From assembly GCA_040902195.1 (NCBI GenBank), contig JBBDXS010000010.1:99589-163588 (forward strand): DNA of 64,000 bases, given 5' to 3'. Below are positions 16,735-24,379 of this stretch, in pieces. A model generated the notes under the pieces. The model was not told the origin of the DNA, searched no databases, and worked only from the letters and a program-made list of their open reading frames with translations. The position numbers were made by a program, and so were the translations under genes. This DNA is from JBBDXS01 sp040902195 (lineage in GTDB: Bacteria > Chloroflexota > Dehalococcoidia > DSTF01 > RBG-16-68-14). The number at the start of each line of letters is the position of its first letter. Position 1 is the first letter of the stretch.

Positions 16735-17097
16735 CGTGCCGCGAGTATACGCCAGGGTGCGGATTAGGTCTAGAGGAGTAGGCGGATGAGTTGTTATGTC
16801 CGGCGACACGCGCCCCGGCTTCGCGACGTCCACCCACCCACCGGCCCGCCCAGGAAGGTTGTTATTTTGGCGGGACACTCCTTCGCTTCGCTCGAGGACA
16901 GGCCCCCAGACTCCCCGGAAGCGGGGTTCCACCCCTCTCCACTCCCGGGACGGGTGCAAGAGAAAGGGCTCCGCGTCCTTCGCTTCGCTCAAGGACGAAG
17001 CTCTCGCGCTCCCCCCGGGGCGGGTAGGAAAGGAACGGAAGATGTGCGGATCGAGTGTTGTCGAGAGGGCTTGTTCCGTTGTTCTAAGGTTCCGCCC
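16735..17097. other. 363-base intergenic stretch with repeat copy
   Basis: It holds the promoter of the carboxypeptidase gene at its left edge and a dispersed repeat copy. No coding region is supported between the carboxypeptidase and the amidohydrolase, both on the minus strand. Confidence 0.7.
16825..16955 (+). repeat. Dispersed intergenic repeat, copy C
   Basis: Contains CACCCACCCACCGGCCCGCC, then CAGGAAGGTTGTT, GCGGGACACTCCTTCGCTTC, GCTCGAGGACAGGC and an end at CTCTCCACTCCCGGG. A second partial CCTTCGCTTCGCTCAAGGAC occurs just after it at 16978-16997, suggesting nested or decayed copies. Confidence 0.8.
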
Positions 17098-18597
17098 CTA
17101 GCGCCAGGGAGACCAGGCGCCGCCGTTCGCCTTGAAGTAGGCGAGTACATCGCGGCGGGAGATGGGGGCGTTGGCGGTCCAGCGGCGGTCTTCCGTCGCG
17201 TCCATGTTGCGGTAGGCGCCGCGAAACTGCTCGACCTCGTCGGTCTGGATGGCGCAGCGGCGCGCATCGGCGTCGATGCCGTAGAGGCTGGCCGCGTTCA
17301 GTCCGAAGATCTTCGCCTTCACGTCGGGCGTGAGCGTTGGGTAGCCGTGCTCCTGCGCGAGAGCGTCATCGATCTGGAAGGCGCGGAACGCGGCGATCTG
17401 CGGCTGAGGTGAGCCGGTCCAGATGCAGTCGGTGCCCCAGATCACACGGTCCTCACCGACGTGCTTCAGCAGCTTGCCGATCACGTGCGCGGCCTGCGTT
17501 GGGTCGCTCATGACGCCGCGCCACGTGTAGCCCAGCTCCGCCCAGATATTGGAGTTCGGTTCGACGCCGTTGTCCTCCATGCTTTTGATCAGCCTGTCCA
17601 CGCCCTGCGCGTCGTCCGGGTTGTAGGGGCCTTCGGCGCCGGCGTTCATCGGGTCCCAGCCGGAGTGGTAGGCAACGAACTGCATGTCGGGATATGCAGC
17701 GGCGACGACACCGAAGTCACGCGGAGACGCGTATTCGGGATCGAAGCCGAACAGCGGCAGCCCTTTGTGCGCGCAGATGCGCTTGACGCCGAGGTCGATC
17801 GCCTTCTCGATAAGCGGGATGCCGAGGTCTTCGTCGTCGAGGTACCAGCCGCTGCCGGTCGTGCCCTGGTAGGGCGTGTAGACCTTCCACGCAGCGACGT
17901 CCATCGACTCGGCGCGCGCCTGCATCAGATCGAGCTGGGCCTGCAGCGTACCGACGTTGGGCACGACGATGCTGTGCAGGAACAACCGCCCGGCGCCGCC
18001 CGACGAGAGCGTGTCCATGATCTCGCGCGTGCGCCGCATCTCGGCGAACGAGAGAGGATCGCTGTTGTCGTCCGGCGACGGTGTGTCGGAGAGCACGGCG
18101 ACCGTCGTGTCGCTGTCGAGGAAGATGTCCTTGAGGTAGCCGTAGCGGCTGGCGCACTCGTAGAGGTGCTCGTCGGCGCAGCCGGGATGCGTGGCGCGCA
18201 GGAACCCCTCGAAGGCCTGGCCAGCGGGCGTCGTCGCGTTAATGTGGTGCGTCTGCACGTCGAAGATGAAGTCCTCGCCCTCGAGGACCTGGCAGGCGGC
18301 CTCGATGTCGCCGTCGGGCGTGACCGTGTACGTGCCTCCGGGCTTGCTCTTGCCGTCGCCGCACGCGACGAGGTTGATGGCGCTCAACGTGACGGCGAGG
18401 CCGCCGACGCCGAGCAAGAAGCGCCGCCGGTCTATCTGCTTGCGGCGCGCGATCTCCGTTGCGGACTCCATGGCCAACGCCGCGATGCGCAGGTGGGCCT
18501 CGGTGGGGTGCGGCGGGACGAACTCGCCGTTGCTGACGATGCCTGGCTGGAACGGGAGCAGGATGGGGCGCTCGGGGTCGGTCTTCTTCTCGCGCAC
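17098..18597 (-). CDS. Tat-exported amidohydrolase-2 family protein
   Basis: The 499-residue protein starts with GTG. Around residue 57 a twin-arginine signal (DRRRFLLGVGGLAVTLSAIN) precedes a lipobox-like VACG, so it is probably exported folded and may be lipidated. The body is a TIM-barrel amidohydrolase: FIFDVQTHHINATT gives the early His pair, ICAHKGLPLF and FVAYHSGWDP supply central His residues, and VIWGTDCIWTGSP the late Asp. The metal-binding pattern matches the amidohydrolase-2 family (decarboxylases or hydrolases). The long pre-Tat extension is odd. It is divergent from the cupredoxin-like lipoprotein. Substrate unknown. Confidence 0.82.
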   Translation of the reverse strand: MREKKTDPERPILLPFQPGIVSNGEFVPPHPTEAHLRIAALAMESATEIARRKQIDRRRFLLGVGGLAVTLSAINLVACGDGKSKPGGTYTVTPDGDIEAACQVLEGEDFIFDVQTHHINATTPAGQAFEGFLRATHPGCADEHLYECASRYGYLKDIFLDSDTTVAVLSDTPSPDDNSDPLSFAEMRRTREIMDTLSSGGAGRLFLHSIVVPNVGTLQAQLDLMQARAESMDVAAWKVYTPYQGTTGSGWYLDDEDLGIPLIEKAIDLGVKRICAHKGLPLFGFDPEYASPRDFGVVAAAYPDMQFVAYHSGWDPMNAGAEGPYNPDDAQGVDRLIKSMEDNGVEPNSNIWAELGYTWRGVMSDPTQAAHVIGKLLKHVGEDRVIWGTDCIWTGSPQPQIAAFRAFQIDDALAQEHGYPTLTPDVKAKIFGLNAASLYGIDADARRCAIQTDEVEQFRGAYRNMDATEDRRWTANAPISRRDVLAYFKANGGAWSPWR

Positions 18598-18684
18598 GGG
18601 CGGCCTCGATTCAGCGCAGAATGAACGAGGTTCAGTACAGGCGCATAGTGGCAGATGCAGGAATGGATTGCAAGTGGCGCCGGT

Positions 18685-18712
18685 TTGACCGTAAGAACAG
18701 GCGCGCTAGGCT
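18685..18712 (+). promoter_or_regulatory. TTGACC-16-TAGGCT promoter
   Basis: TTGACC (18685-18690) and TAGGCT (18707-18712) are separated by 16 bases and lie about 50 bases before the lipoprotein start at 18763, which has its own GGAGGAGG ribosome site. This is a leadered sigma-70-type promoter. Confidence 0.5.
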
Positions 18713-18762
18713 GTCATCCAGCAACGAGGACTAGACCAACGCTCGATCAGGAGGAGGAACCT

Positions 18763-19725
18763 ATGAAGAGACTGCACGGAATTCTTGTGGCGGCGATTGT
18801 CGTGATGCTGGCCGGGGCGCTCGCGCTGGGCGCTGCGGCCTGCGGAGACGACAAAGACAAGGACGAGGACGCCACTCCAACATCGGCCGCGGCCGAGCCT
18901 ACCGAGGAGCAGGTCAGCGTCGAGCCGGGTACGCTGCCCATCACGACACTGGAGTACCGCTTCGAAGCGCCGGAGACGATCTCGGGCGGGCTCACGGCGA
19001 TCACGCTCGACAACCCGGGCGGGGAGGACCACCAGGCTCAGCTCTTGAAGCTGAACGAAGGCGTTACGATGGAGCAGCTTAGCGACGCCTTGAGCGCCGA
19101 CGAATCGGGCGCGGCCGCGTTAGCCCTCGTCACCGTGGGCGGCGGCGTTAACGCCGTACCGGCGGGCGGCGGCACGAGTGAGGCGATCGTCGACCTCGAG
19201 CCAGGGACGTACGCGATGTTGTGCTTCGTCTCGAACGCGGAGGGTGTCCCGCATTTCGCGCTGGGCATGCTCTCTGAGCTAGAGGTGACGGAGCCGACTG
19301 AAGAGGCCGACACGCCTGCGGGCGATCACGCCATCACCGCCACCGACTACGCGTTCTCGGCGCCGACCACGGCCGTCGCCGGCGAAACCACCGTTCAGTT
19401 CGTCAACAGCGGCACAGAGGCGCACGAGCTCAGCGTCGTTAAGCTGGAGGACGGCACGACGGCGGAAGACTTGCTCGGGTTGTTCACCGCGCCGGAGGAG
19501 CCCACGCCCGCCGAGGGCGAGCCCACTCCGACGACGCCCGCCGATCAAGCGCCGCCTTTCACCGCAGTGGGGGGAATAGGCGCAATCCCGCCGGGCCCGG
19601 GTAGCGACGCGTGGTGGATACAGGACCTGGAAGCCGGCACCTACGGGCTCCTCTGCTTCGTGCCGAACTCTGAAGGAGTGCCACACGCAGCCTTAGGCAT
19701 GATCGCCACCTTCACGGTCGAATAA
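18763..19725 (+). CDS. Lipoprotein with two cupredoxin-like repeats
   Basis: The start follows a strong GGAGGAGG. The 320-residue product has a lipobox (GAAAC, Cys27) and a charged, disordered spacer. Two homologous domains follow, at about 52-175 and 186-320. Each keeps a His early (EDH at 90; EAH at 221) and a C-x9-H-x4-M cluster late (Cys154, His164, Met169; Cys298, His308, Met313). His-Cys-His-Met is the ligand set of type-1 copper proteins, but the loop spacing is longer than in azurin or plastocyanin. It may be a copper or redox protein at the cell surface, or a structural relative. The last 14 bases overlap the convergent rsgA gene. Confidence 0.78.
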   Translation: MKRLHGILVAAIVVMLAGALALGAAACGDDKDKDEDATPTSAAAEPTEEQVSVEPGTLPITTLEYRFEAPETISGGLTAITLDNPGGEDHQAQLLKLNEGVTMEQLSDALSADESGAAALALVTVGGGVNAVPAGGGTSEAIVDLEPGTYAMLCFVSNAEGVPHFALGMLSELEVTEPTEEADTPAGDHAITATDYAFSAPTTAVAGETTVQFVNSGTEAHELSVVKLEDGTTAEDLLGLFTAPEEPTPAEGEPTPTTPADQAPPFTAVGGIGAIPPGPGSDAWWIQDLEAGTYGLLCFVPNSEGVPHAALGMIATFTVE

Positions 19726-20881
19726 CGACCGCTTCTGTCTGAAACAGGCGCGCGCGCAGGAACGCGTGTTTCTGCGCGGCGACTTCGACCGCGCAGCCGG
19801 GTTCGCCGCGGTGGAGGCAGTCTCGATACGCGCACGCCGGCGCATGCGCGGCGAGATCGCTCATGTGCGCGACGAGATCGTGCGGCGTCATGCCGCGCAG
19901 TCCGAACGCGCGGATGCCGGGCGAGTCGACGACGTACGTCTCGGGGAGCGAGAGCGGGACGAGGCGCGCGGACGATGTCGTGTGGCGGCCCTTCCCCTGC
20001 CCTGCTGTCGATTGCGTCACGCTCCCGACGCGCAGCGCAAGGCCCGATTCGAGTGTGTTCAGCAGCGAGCTCTTGCCGACGCCGGAGTGGCCGGAGAACA
20101 ACGAAACCTTGCCTTCGATCGCGCACCGCAACGCATCGATGCCGTCGCCGCTGGCCGCGCTGACACGCACGACGCCGGCGCCGAGCCGCTCGTAGCCGGC
20201 GAGCGCCTCCTCGACCCCCGGCGCGACGCCGAGGTCTGTCTTGTTGAGGCAGACCGTGGCCGGAAGCCCATCGCGCGAGGCGGCGATGAGGTAGCGATCG
20301 ATCAGGCGGGCGCGGAACGGCGGCTCCGCGGGAGAACAGACGATGACCACGAGGTCGATGTTGGCGGCGAGCACCTGGTCTTGCACCAGCGGGTCGCGCC
20401 GCGACGGATCGTAGGTCCCGCGCACGAGCGCGGAGCGCCTCGGCAGGAGCGAGACGATGCGCACGACGCCAGGCTCGACGGGCTCGACTTCGACCCGGTC
20501 GCCGACAGCGATCGGGCTGCGCAGCGATGGGTCGCGGGCGCTCGACAGCAGGACGGCGTGAACCGTGCGCCCCTCTAGCGAGACGAGCGAGTCGCCGGAG
20601 CGCACCTCGATGACCGTGCCGGCGAGCGCGGGCTCGTTCACCACCGGCGCGGCGCCGGCGGACGCTGGCGCGTCGAGCGCGGTGGCGCGGCGCATCTTCT
20701 CGCGCGAGGGCGTCTCATCGGCGTCATCCCACTCGCGTTGCCGCGGCGGACGGCCCGGCCGGAGCGCTCGCACCTGCTGGCGCTGACGCTGGGCTTCCTT
20801 GATCTGCTCGTGCTGTCCCTTGTAGGCGAGGGACTTCTTGATCGCTTGTTGATGTCGCTTCGTGAGCTTGTGACTGGACAT
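19712..20881 (-). CDS. rsgA: Small ribosomal subunit-dependent GTPase A
   Basis: The 389-residue protein has a long basic, disordered N-terminal extension (1-80), an OB domain (about 85-150), and a circularly permuted GTPase domain. The G4 motif NKTD (213-216) precedes G1 GHSGVGKSS (264-272), the order that defines this family. A C-terminal zinc-binding segment (CAYRDCLHRGEPGC) completes it. RsgA checks the decoding site during late 30S maturation. The ribosome site AAGGAGA lies just before the ATG. Immediately upstream are a strong intrinsic terminator and a 20-residue leader ORF, so expression is probably controlled by attenuation. Confidence 0.95.
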   Translation of the reverse strand: MSSHKLTKRHQQAIKKSLAYKGQHEQIKEAQRQRQQVRALRPGRPPRQREWDDADETPSREKMRRATALDAPASAGAAPVVNEPALAGTVIEVRSGDSLVSLEGRTVHAVLLSSARDPSLRSPIAVGDRVEVEPVEPGVVRIVSLLPRRSALVRGTYDPSRRDPLVQDQVLAANIDLVVIVCSPAEPPFRARLIDRYLIAASRDGLPATVCLNKTDLGVAPGVEEALAGYERLGAGVVRVSAASGDGIDALRCAIEGKVSLFSGHSGVGKSSLLNTLESGLALRVGSVTQSTAGQGKGRHTTSSARLVPLSLPETYVVDSPGIRAFGLRGMTPHDLVAHMSDLAAHAPACAYRDCLHRGEPGCAVEVAAQKHAFLRARLFQTEAVVIRP

Positions 20882-20896
20882 CGCTCTCCTTCACGC

Positions 20897-20925
20897 AAAA
20901 CAAAACGGCCGGGCGTTCCCGGCCG
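20897..20925 (-). terminator. Intrinsic terminator between leader ORF and rsgA
   Basis: On the minus strand an 8-bp perfect stem CGGCCGGG/CCCGGCCG with loop AACG (20906-20925) is followed by TTTTGTTTT (20897-20905). It stands 16 bases before the rsgA start codon and 26 bases after the leader ORF stop, exactly where an attenuator would be. Confidence 0.85.
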
Positions 20926-20951
20926 CATCGCGTGCGAGAGCGACGTGCTCC

Positions 20952-21014
20952 CTACGGCGTGGTGGCCCGAGAACGCAGGTATGTGAAGCCAGGGACAAGG
21001 ACTTGTGTTGACAT
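20952..21014 (-). CDS. 20-residue leader peptide upstream of rsgA
   Basis: The ORF has an ATG at 21014, an AAGGAGG ribosome site seven bases upstream (21022-21028), and a TAG at 20952-20954. The peptide begins MSTQVLVPGF and ends TYLRSRATTP. A sequence near the ribosome site (GGCCCGAG) is perfectly complementary to codons near its end (CTCGGGCC), so the RNA can fold on itself or, alternatively, pair with the downstream terminator arm. Such position, size and signals suit a regulatory leader peptide whose translation decides readthrough into rsgA. The amino acid or signal sensed is unknown. Confidence 0.6.
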   Translation of the reverse strand: MSTQVLVPGFTYLRSRATTP

Positions 21015-21050
21015 GCTCGGGCCTCCTTTCACGAAGTCGCGTTGGGCGTA

Positions 21051-21079
21051 ATCGTACGCCGGGGCGCGGGAGATGTCAA
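21051..21079 (-). promoter_or_regulatory. Consensus promoter TTGACA-17-TACGAT for the rsgA leader
   Basis: On the minus strand TTGACA (21079-21074) is followed by exactly 17 bases and TACGAT (21056-21051). It points toward the leader ORF and rsgA, giving a transcript of about 165 bases before rsgA. Confidence 0.75.
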
Positions 21080-21099
21080 CATACATACCCGTGCCGTGC

Positions 21100-21105
21100 T
21101 ATACT
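21100..21105 (+). promoter_or_regulatory. -10 box (TATACT) for the plus-strand leader
   Basis: TATACT at 21100-21105 lies back-to-back with the rsgA promoter. No convincing -35 element is seen 17 bases upstream. A transcript starting here would carry the 15-residue ORF at 21144. Confidence 0.45.
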
Positions 21106-21143
21106 CCGCACCACATTCCTTTGGATCGAAGGAGGAAGCGATC

Positions 21144-21191
21144 ATGAGAACCACACTGCCCCTCACGCGCCCCGAGGTCCGAGCGGCCTAA
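21144..21191 (+). CDS. 15-residue leader-like ORF upstream of a methyltransferase
   Basis: The ORF reads MRTTLPLTRPEVRAA and stops with TAA. AAGGAGG at 21129-21135 gives a ribosome site with eight-base spacing. Downstream (21195-21241) is an interrupted hairpin CGACAG ... CTGTCG followed by TTTC. The methyltransferase starts at 21304. The layout mirrors the rsgA leader on the other strand. Its role as a leader peptide is inferred from position and signals only. Confidence 0.45.
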   Translation: MRTTLPLTRPEVRAA

Positions 21192-21303
21192 CCCCGACAG
21201 CTCCGCTCGACACCGGGTGCGCTCCTGCCCGACTGTCGTTTCATGTAATCGACCACGCCCTGAGCGCCGCGTTGCGCTTGGGTCCTATCTGGATTGAGGA
21301 GCT

Positions 21304-22059
21304 ATGAAGAACTACGAACCAGCGATGACCTTTGGCGAAGAGACCGCCGCGATGATGCGCGATCAAGTGCTCGGCGACGAAGAAGCGGTTGTTGCGTTCC
21401 TGTCACACTGGATCGGAGCAGGTCCCGCGCTCGAACTCGGTATTGGCACCGGACGCATCGCCCTGCGGCTCGCCGCCGCCACCGGCGTTCGCGTTGATGG
21501 CATTGAGATATCGCGCGCGATGATCGAGCAACTACGCGCAAAGCCTGGCGGGCAGAACATCAATGTCACGATTGGCGACTTCGCCGACATGGCGGTGAAG
21601 GACGAGTTTCGCCTCATTTATATACCTGCGAACACCTTCTTCAACCTCCTGACACAGGAGGATCAAGTGCGTTGCTTCGAGAACGTTGCCTCACATCTGA
21701 CCCGCGATGGCGCATTTGTTATTGAAGCCATGCTACCGGACTTCCTGTACCGGCTGCACCACCATCAATACGTCCATGCTGAGATGGTCGCTGTCGACGA
21801 GGTCCGGCTCGATGTGCTTCGGCACGACCCGGTCACGCAGATGATCGATGAAAGCCACGTGGCACTGTCCGCCACCGGCGTGCGGCTGAACCCCGTAGTA
21901 CAGCGCTATGCCTGGCCGGCCGAGATGGACCTGATGGCTCATATCGCCGGATTACAACTGAAGGAGCGCTGGGCGGATTGGGACCGCCACCCCTGGACGC
22001 CACGCTCAGGCGAGGGCCGCGGCTGGTCGCCCAGGATCATCTCCGTGTATGGCCATTGA
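21304..22059 (+). CDS. Class I SAM-dependent methyltransferase
   Basis: The 251-residue protein has motif I ALELGIGTGRIALRLA (about 38-52), an acidic residue in VDGIEISRAMIEQL, and a post-I region NVTIGDFADM. A GAGGAG ribosome site precedes the ATG. Substrate not predictable; the C-terminal WPAEMDLMAHIAGLQLKERW resembles small-molecule methyltransferases. GC is lower than in neighbours such as surE. It is divergent from rsgA and separated from its start by a leader-like ORF and hairpin, so expression may be conditional. Confidence 0.85.
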   Translation: MKNYEPAMTFGEETAAMMRDQVLGDEEAVVAFLSHWIGAGPALELGIGTGRIALRLAAATGVRVDGIEISRAMIEQLRAKPGGQNINVTIGDFADMAVKDEFRLIYIPANTFFNLLTQEDQVRCFENVASHLTRDGAFVIEAMLPDFLYRLHHHQYVHAEMVAVDEVRLDVLRHDPVTQMIDESHVALSATGVRLNPVVQRYAWPAEMDLMAHIAGLQLKERWADWDRHPWTPRSGEGRGWSPRIISVYGH

Positions 22060-22168
22060 GGCAAAGTTCACACGAAATGACGGCTCCGCATTCCGTCGAC
22101 TTCGGCAACAGCCCCGCGTAGCGCCGCGACGTCCGTCGCAGCGCGGCGCCCACCACAAGGAGCATTTC

Positions 22169-22813
22169 TTGTCTTCATCTGTTTCCAACCAAATAACGAA
22201 AGAAGCGCCGCAGCCCGTCGCGCGCATCGCGGACGTCATGTCGGGCTTCAGCGGCGCGTGGTCGCTCTGCGGCGGCTGGGCCGTCGACGCCTGGCTCGGC
22301 CGCGAGACTCGCCATCACGGCGACATCGATATCTCCGTTTTCGAGGTCGATCTGCCCGAGCTTCTCGATCACCTCGCGGGCTGGCAGCTCGTCGCGCACG
22401 ACAAGGAGGTCGTCGGCGACACCTCGGAGCTCTGGAACGGCCGGCCGCTGCTGCGCCCGGCACACATCCACGGCCGCTTCTCCAACGCGAGCCTGCCGGA
22501 ACGCCTCGACGCGGCGGCGGGATTCGACCTCGACATCCAGATCGACGCAACCTCCGGCGACGACTTCGTCGCCAGCCGTAAACACAACATCACGCTGCCG
22601 CTGGGCGATTGTACCCAGCAGTCCGGCTGGGGTCTGCCCACGCTGACCCCGCCGGTCCTGCTCTTCTACAAGGCTAAGTTGCCGCGCAGCCACGACGAGC
22701 AGGACTTCCTAGCTCTGCTCCCGCATCTCGACAAGGTGCAGCGCACCTGGCTGAGCGAGGCGGTCTCGCTCGTCCGTGCCGACCACCCGTGGCTGGCTCA
22801 GCTCGCCACCTAG
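22169..22813 (+). CDS. Nucleotidyltransferase-fold protein
   Basis: A TTG start at 22169 is preferred because AAGGAG lies six bases upstream; the product is 214 residues. The motif LCGGWAVDAWLGRETRHHGDIDISV contains the Gly-Gly-Trp and the Asp-x-Asp metal site of the aminoglycoside-adenylyltransferase/MNT type of fold. The rest includes PHIHGRF-like and LFYKAKLPRSHDEQDF segments that recur in this group. It could transfer a nucleotide to a small molecule such as an antibiotic, but no resistance family can be assigned. A longer in-frame reading from 22049 would overlap the methyltransferase and lacks a ribosome site. Confidence 0.72.
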   Translation: MSSSVSNQITKEAPQPVARIADVMSGFSGAWSLCGGWAVDAWLGRETRHHGDIDISVFEVDLPELLDHLAGWQLVAHDKEVVGDTSELWNGRPLLRPAHIHGRFSNASLPERLDAAAGFDLDIQIDATSGDDFVASRKHNITLPLGDCTQQSGWGLPTLTPPVLLFYKAKLPRSHDEQDFLALLPHLDKVQRTWLSEAVSLVRADHPWLAQLAT

Positions 22814-22826
22814 GGCTAGACGAACA

Positions 22827-22863
22827 CCGGGCCGTGGGTCAGTTTGACTGGCCCACGGCCCGG
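22827..22863. terminator. Very strong hairpin between nucleotidyltransferase and panD-panB
   Basis: CCGGGCCGTGGG (22827-22838) pairs perfectly with CCCACGGCCCGG (22852-22863), and the inner CAG/CTG extend it, giving a stem near 16 bp with a five-base loop. It has no T-tract, so it may end transcription with help or insulate the pan operon. Confidence 0.65.
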
Positions 22864-22875
22864 CTGTAGGGGCGC

Positions 22876-22903
22876 TTGACAAGGTTGAGCGCGCTGCTAC
22901 AAT
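22876..22903 (+). promoter_or_regulatory. TTGACA-16-TACAAT promoter of the pantothenate operon
   Basis: TTGACA (22876-22881) and TACAAT (22898-22903) are both near consensus. They lie about 160 bases before the panD start, leaving a long structured leader. Confidence 0.75.
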
Positions 22904-22909
22904 TGCGGT

Positions 22910-23049
22910 GCCGGCGATCCTTCGTTTGGGGGACGTCGAGCGGGCAACGATTGGTGGGAACCATCGCTGCTCGGATCCAGCGGGACCGAGACGGCGCACA
23001 ACCTGGACGCGTCGCGCCCTCTCGGCTTGTACGCCGGAGGGCGTTTGTT
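22910..23049 (+). promoter_or_regulatory. Structured leader of panD-panB with terminator-like hairpin
   Basis: The leader can form a long stem (CGAGC with GCTCG enclosing CGAT-GGT/ACC-ATCG), a second stem CTCGG/CCGAG, and then a terminator-like hairpin: CGCCCTC (23015-23021) with GAGGGCG (23037-23043), an inner CGGC/GCCG, followed by TTTGTT. This is the layout of an attenuating riboswitch or similar element. A cis-regulatory RNA motif called pan has been described upstream of panB genes, including in Chloroflexi; whether this is a member needs a covariance-model search. Confidence 0.5.
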
Positions 23050-23065
23050 CGTGAGGGATGGAACG

Positions 23066-24373
23066 ATGCGGACGGTACTCAAGAGCAAGATCCATCGCGC
23101 GACAGTGACCGACGCCAACCTGCACTATGAGGGCAGCGTCACCATCGATCCCGAGCTGATGGAGGCGGCCGACATCCTCCCGTACGAACAGGTACAGCTG
23201 CTCGACGTGGACAACGGCGCGCGGCTCACCACCTACGCCATCGAAGGCGAGCGCGGCGGCGGCGAGGTCGTCGTGAACGGCGCCGCGGCGCACCTGATGC
23301 ACAAGGGCGACCTCGCGATTATCCTGACGTATACCGAGCTGCCCGACGAACGGGCCCGTAGCCACCACCCGCGCCTCGTGTACGTGGACGGGCAGAACCG
23401 CATCGTCCGCACGAGACACGCCGTCGAAGGCGCTCCGGCTCAGGCTGCCGGAGCGCCCGCAAACGGCTCGATGAAGTCGAAGGCGTCGCGCGTGACGGCG
23501 ACGGAGCTGCGCGCGATGAAGCGTCGCGGCGAGCGCATCGCGATGCTGACGGCGTACGACTTTCCATCTGCGCGGCTCGTTGACAACGCGGGCATCGACG
23601 TGATCCTCGTCGGCGACACGCTGGGCATGGTCGTCCTTGGCTACGACACGACGGTGCCGGTGACGATGGACGAGATGCTGCACCACGTAAAGGCCGTGAC
23701 GCGCGGCACCAAACGAGCTCTGGTCGTCGCGGACATGCCGTTCATGAGTTACCAGACGAACGCAGACGACGCGCTGCGCAACGCCGCGCGCTTCATGAAG
23801 GAAGCCGGCGCGCAGGCGATCAAGCTCGAAGGCGGCGTGACCGTAGCGGACACCGTGCGCAAGATCGTCGATTCGGGAATCCCTGTGATGGGACACATCG
23901 GTCTGACGCCGCAGTCGGTGCACCAGTTCGGCGGCTGGAAGGTGCAGGGCAAGACGCCGCAAGCGGCGATCAAGCTCATGAACGACGCCCTCGCGCTCGA
24001 GCGCGCAGGCGCGTTCGCCGTCGTGCTCGAGCTGGTGCCCGCGCCGCTGGCGGAGCTGATCAGCCAGCGGTTGCGCATCGCGACGATCGGCATCGGCGCG
24101 GGCGCGGGCTGCGACGGACAGGTGCAGGTCTACCATGACGTCCTCGGCCTGTTCGAGGGCTTCGTGCCGAAGCACGCGAAGCAGTACGCGCAGATCGGCG
24201 AAGCGACGCGAAGCGCGCTGGCGCAGTACGTTTCGGACGTGCGCGACGGCAGCTTCCCGACCGCGGAGCAGAGCTTCTCGATGAACGAGCAGGCGCTCGC
24301 GGAGCTGCGCACGAGCGACGACCCGCCGCTGACGAATCGCTCGCTGCACCCCTCGATGCCGGTCCTCAGCTAG
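23066..24373 (+). CDS. panD-panB: PanD-PanB fusion: aspartate decarboxylase joined to ketopantoate hydroxymethyltransferase
   Basis: One uninterrupted frame of 435 residues encodes two pantothenate enzymes. Residues 1 to about 116 are aspartate 1-decarboxylase, with the start MRTVLKSKIHRATVTDAN and the self-cleavage site Gly23-Ser24 (YEGSVTID) that yields the pyruvoyl cofactor; it makes beta-alanine. An Ala/Gly-rich linker (about 117-135) leads to PanB (136-435), with VGDTLGMVVLGYDTT, ADMPFMSYQ and KLEGG as metal and substrate loops; PanB makes ketopantoate. After self-cleavage the PanB part would stay on the alpha chain. Met136 could be an internal start but has no ribosome site. panC follows six bases after the stop. 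Confidence 0.93.
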   Translation: MRTVLKSKIHRATVTDANLHYEGSVTIDPELMEAADILPYEQVQLLDVDNGARLTTYAIEGERGGGEVVVNGAAAHLMHKGDLAIILTYTELPDERARSHHPRLVYVDGQNRIVRTRHAVEGAPAQAAGAPANGSMKSKASRVTATELRAMKRRGERIAMLTAYDFPSARLVDNAGIDVILVGDTLGMVVLGYDTTVPVTMDEMLHHVKAVTRGTKRALVVADMPFMSYQTNADDALRNAARFMKEAGAQAIKLEGGVTVADTVRKIVDSGIPVMGHIGLTPQSVHQFGGWKVQGKTPQAAIKLMNDALALERAGAFAVVLELVPAPLAELISQRLRIATIGIGAGAGCDGQVQVYHDVLGLFEGFVPKHAKQYAQIGEATRSALAQYVSDVRDGSFPTAEQSFSMNEQALAELRTSDDPPLTNRSLHPSMPVLS

Positions 24374-24379
24374 CACCGC

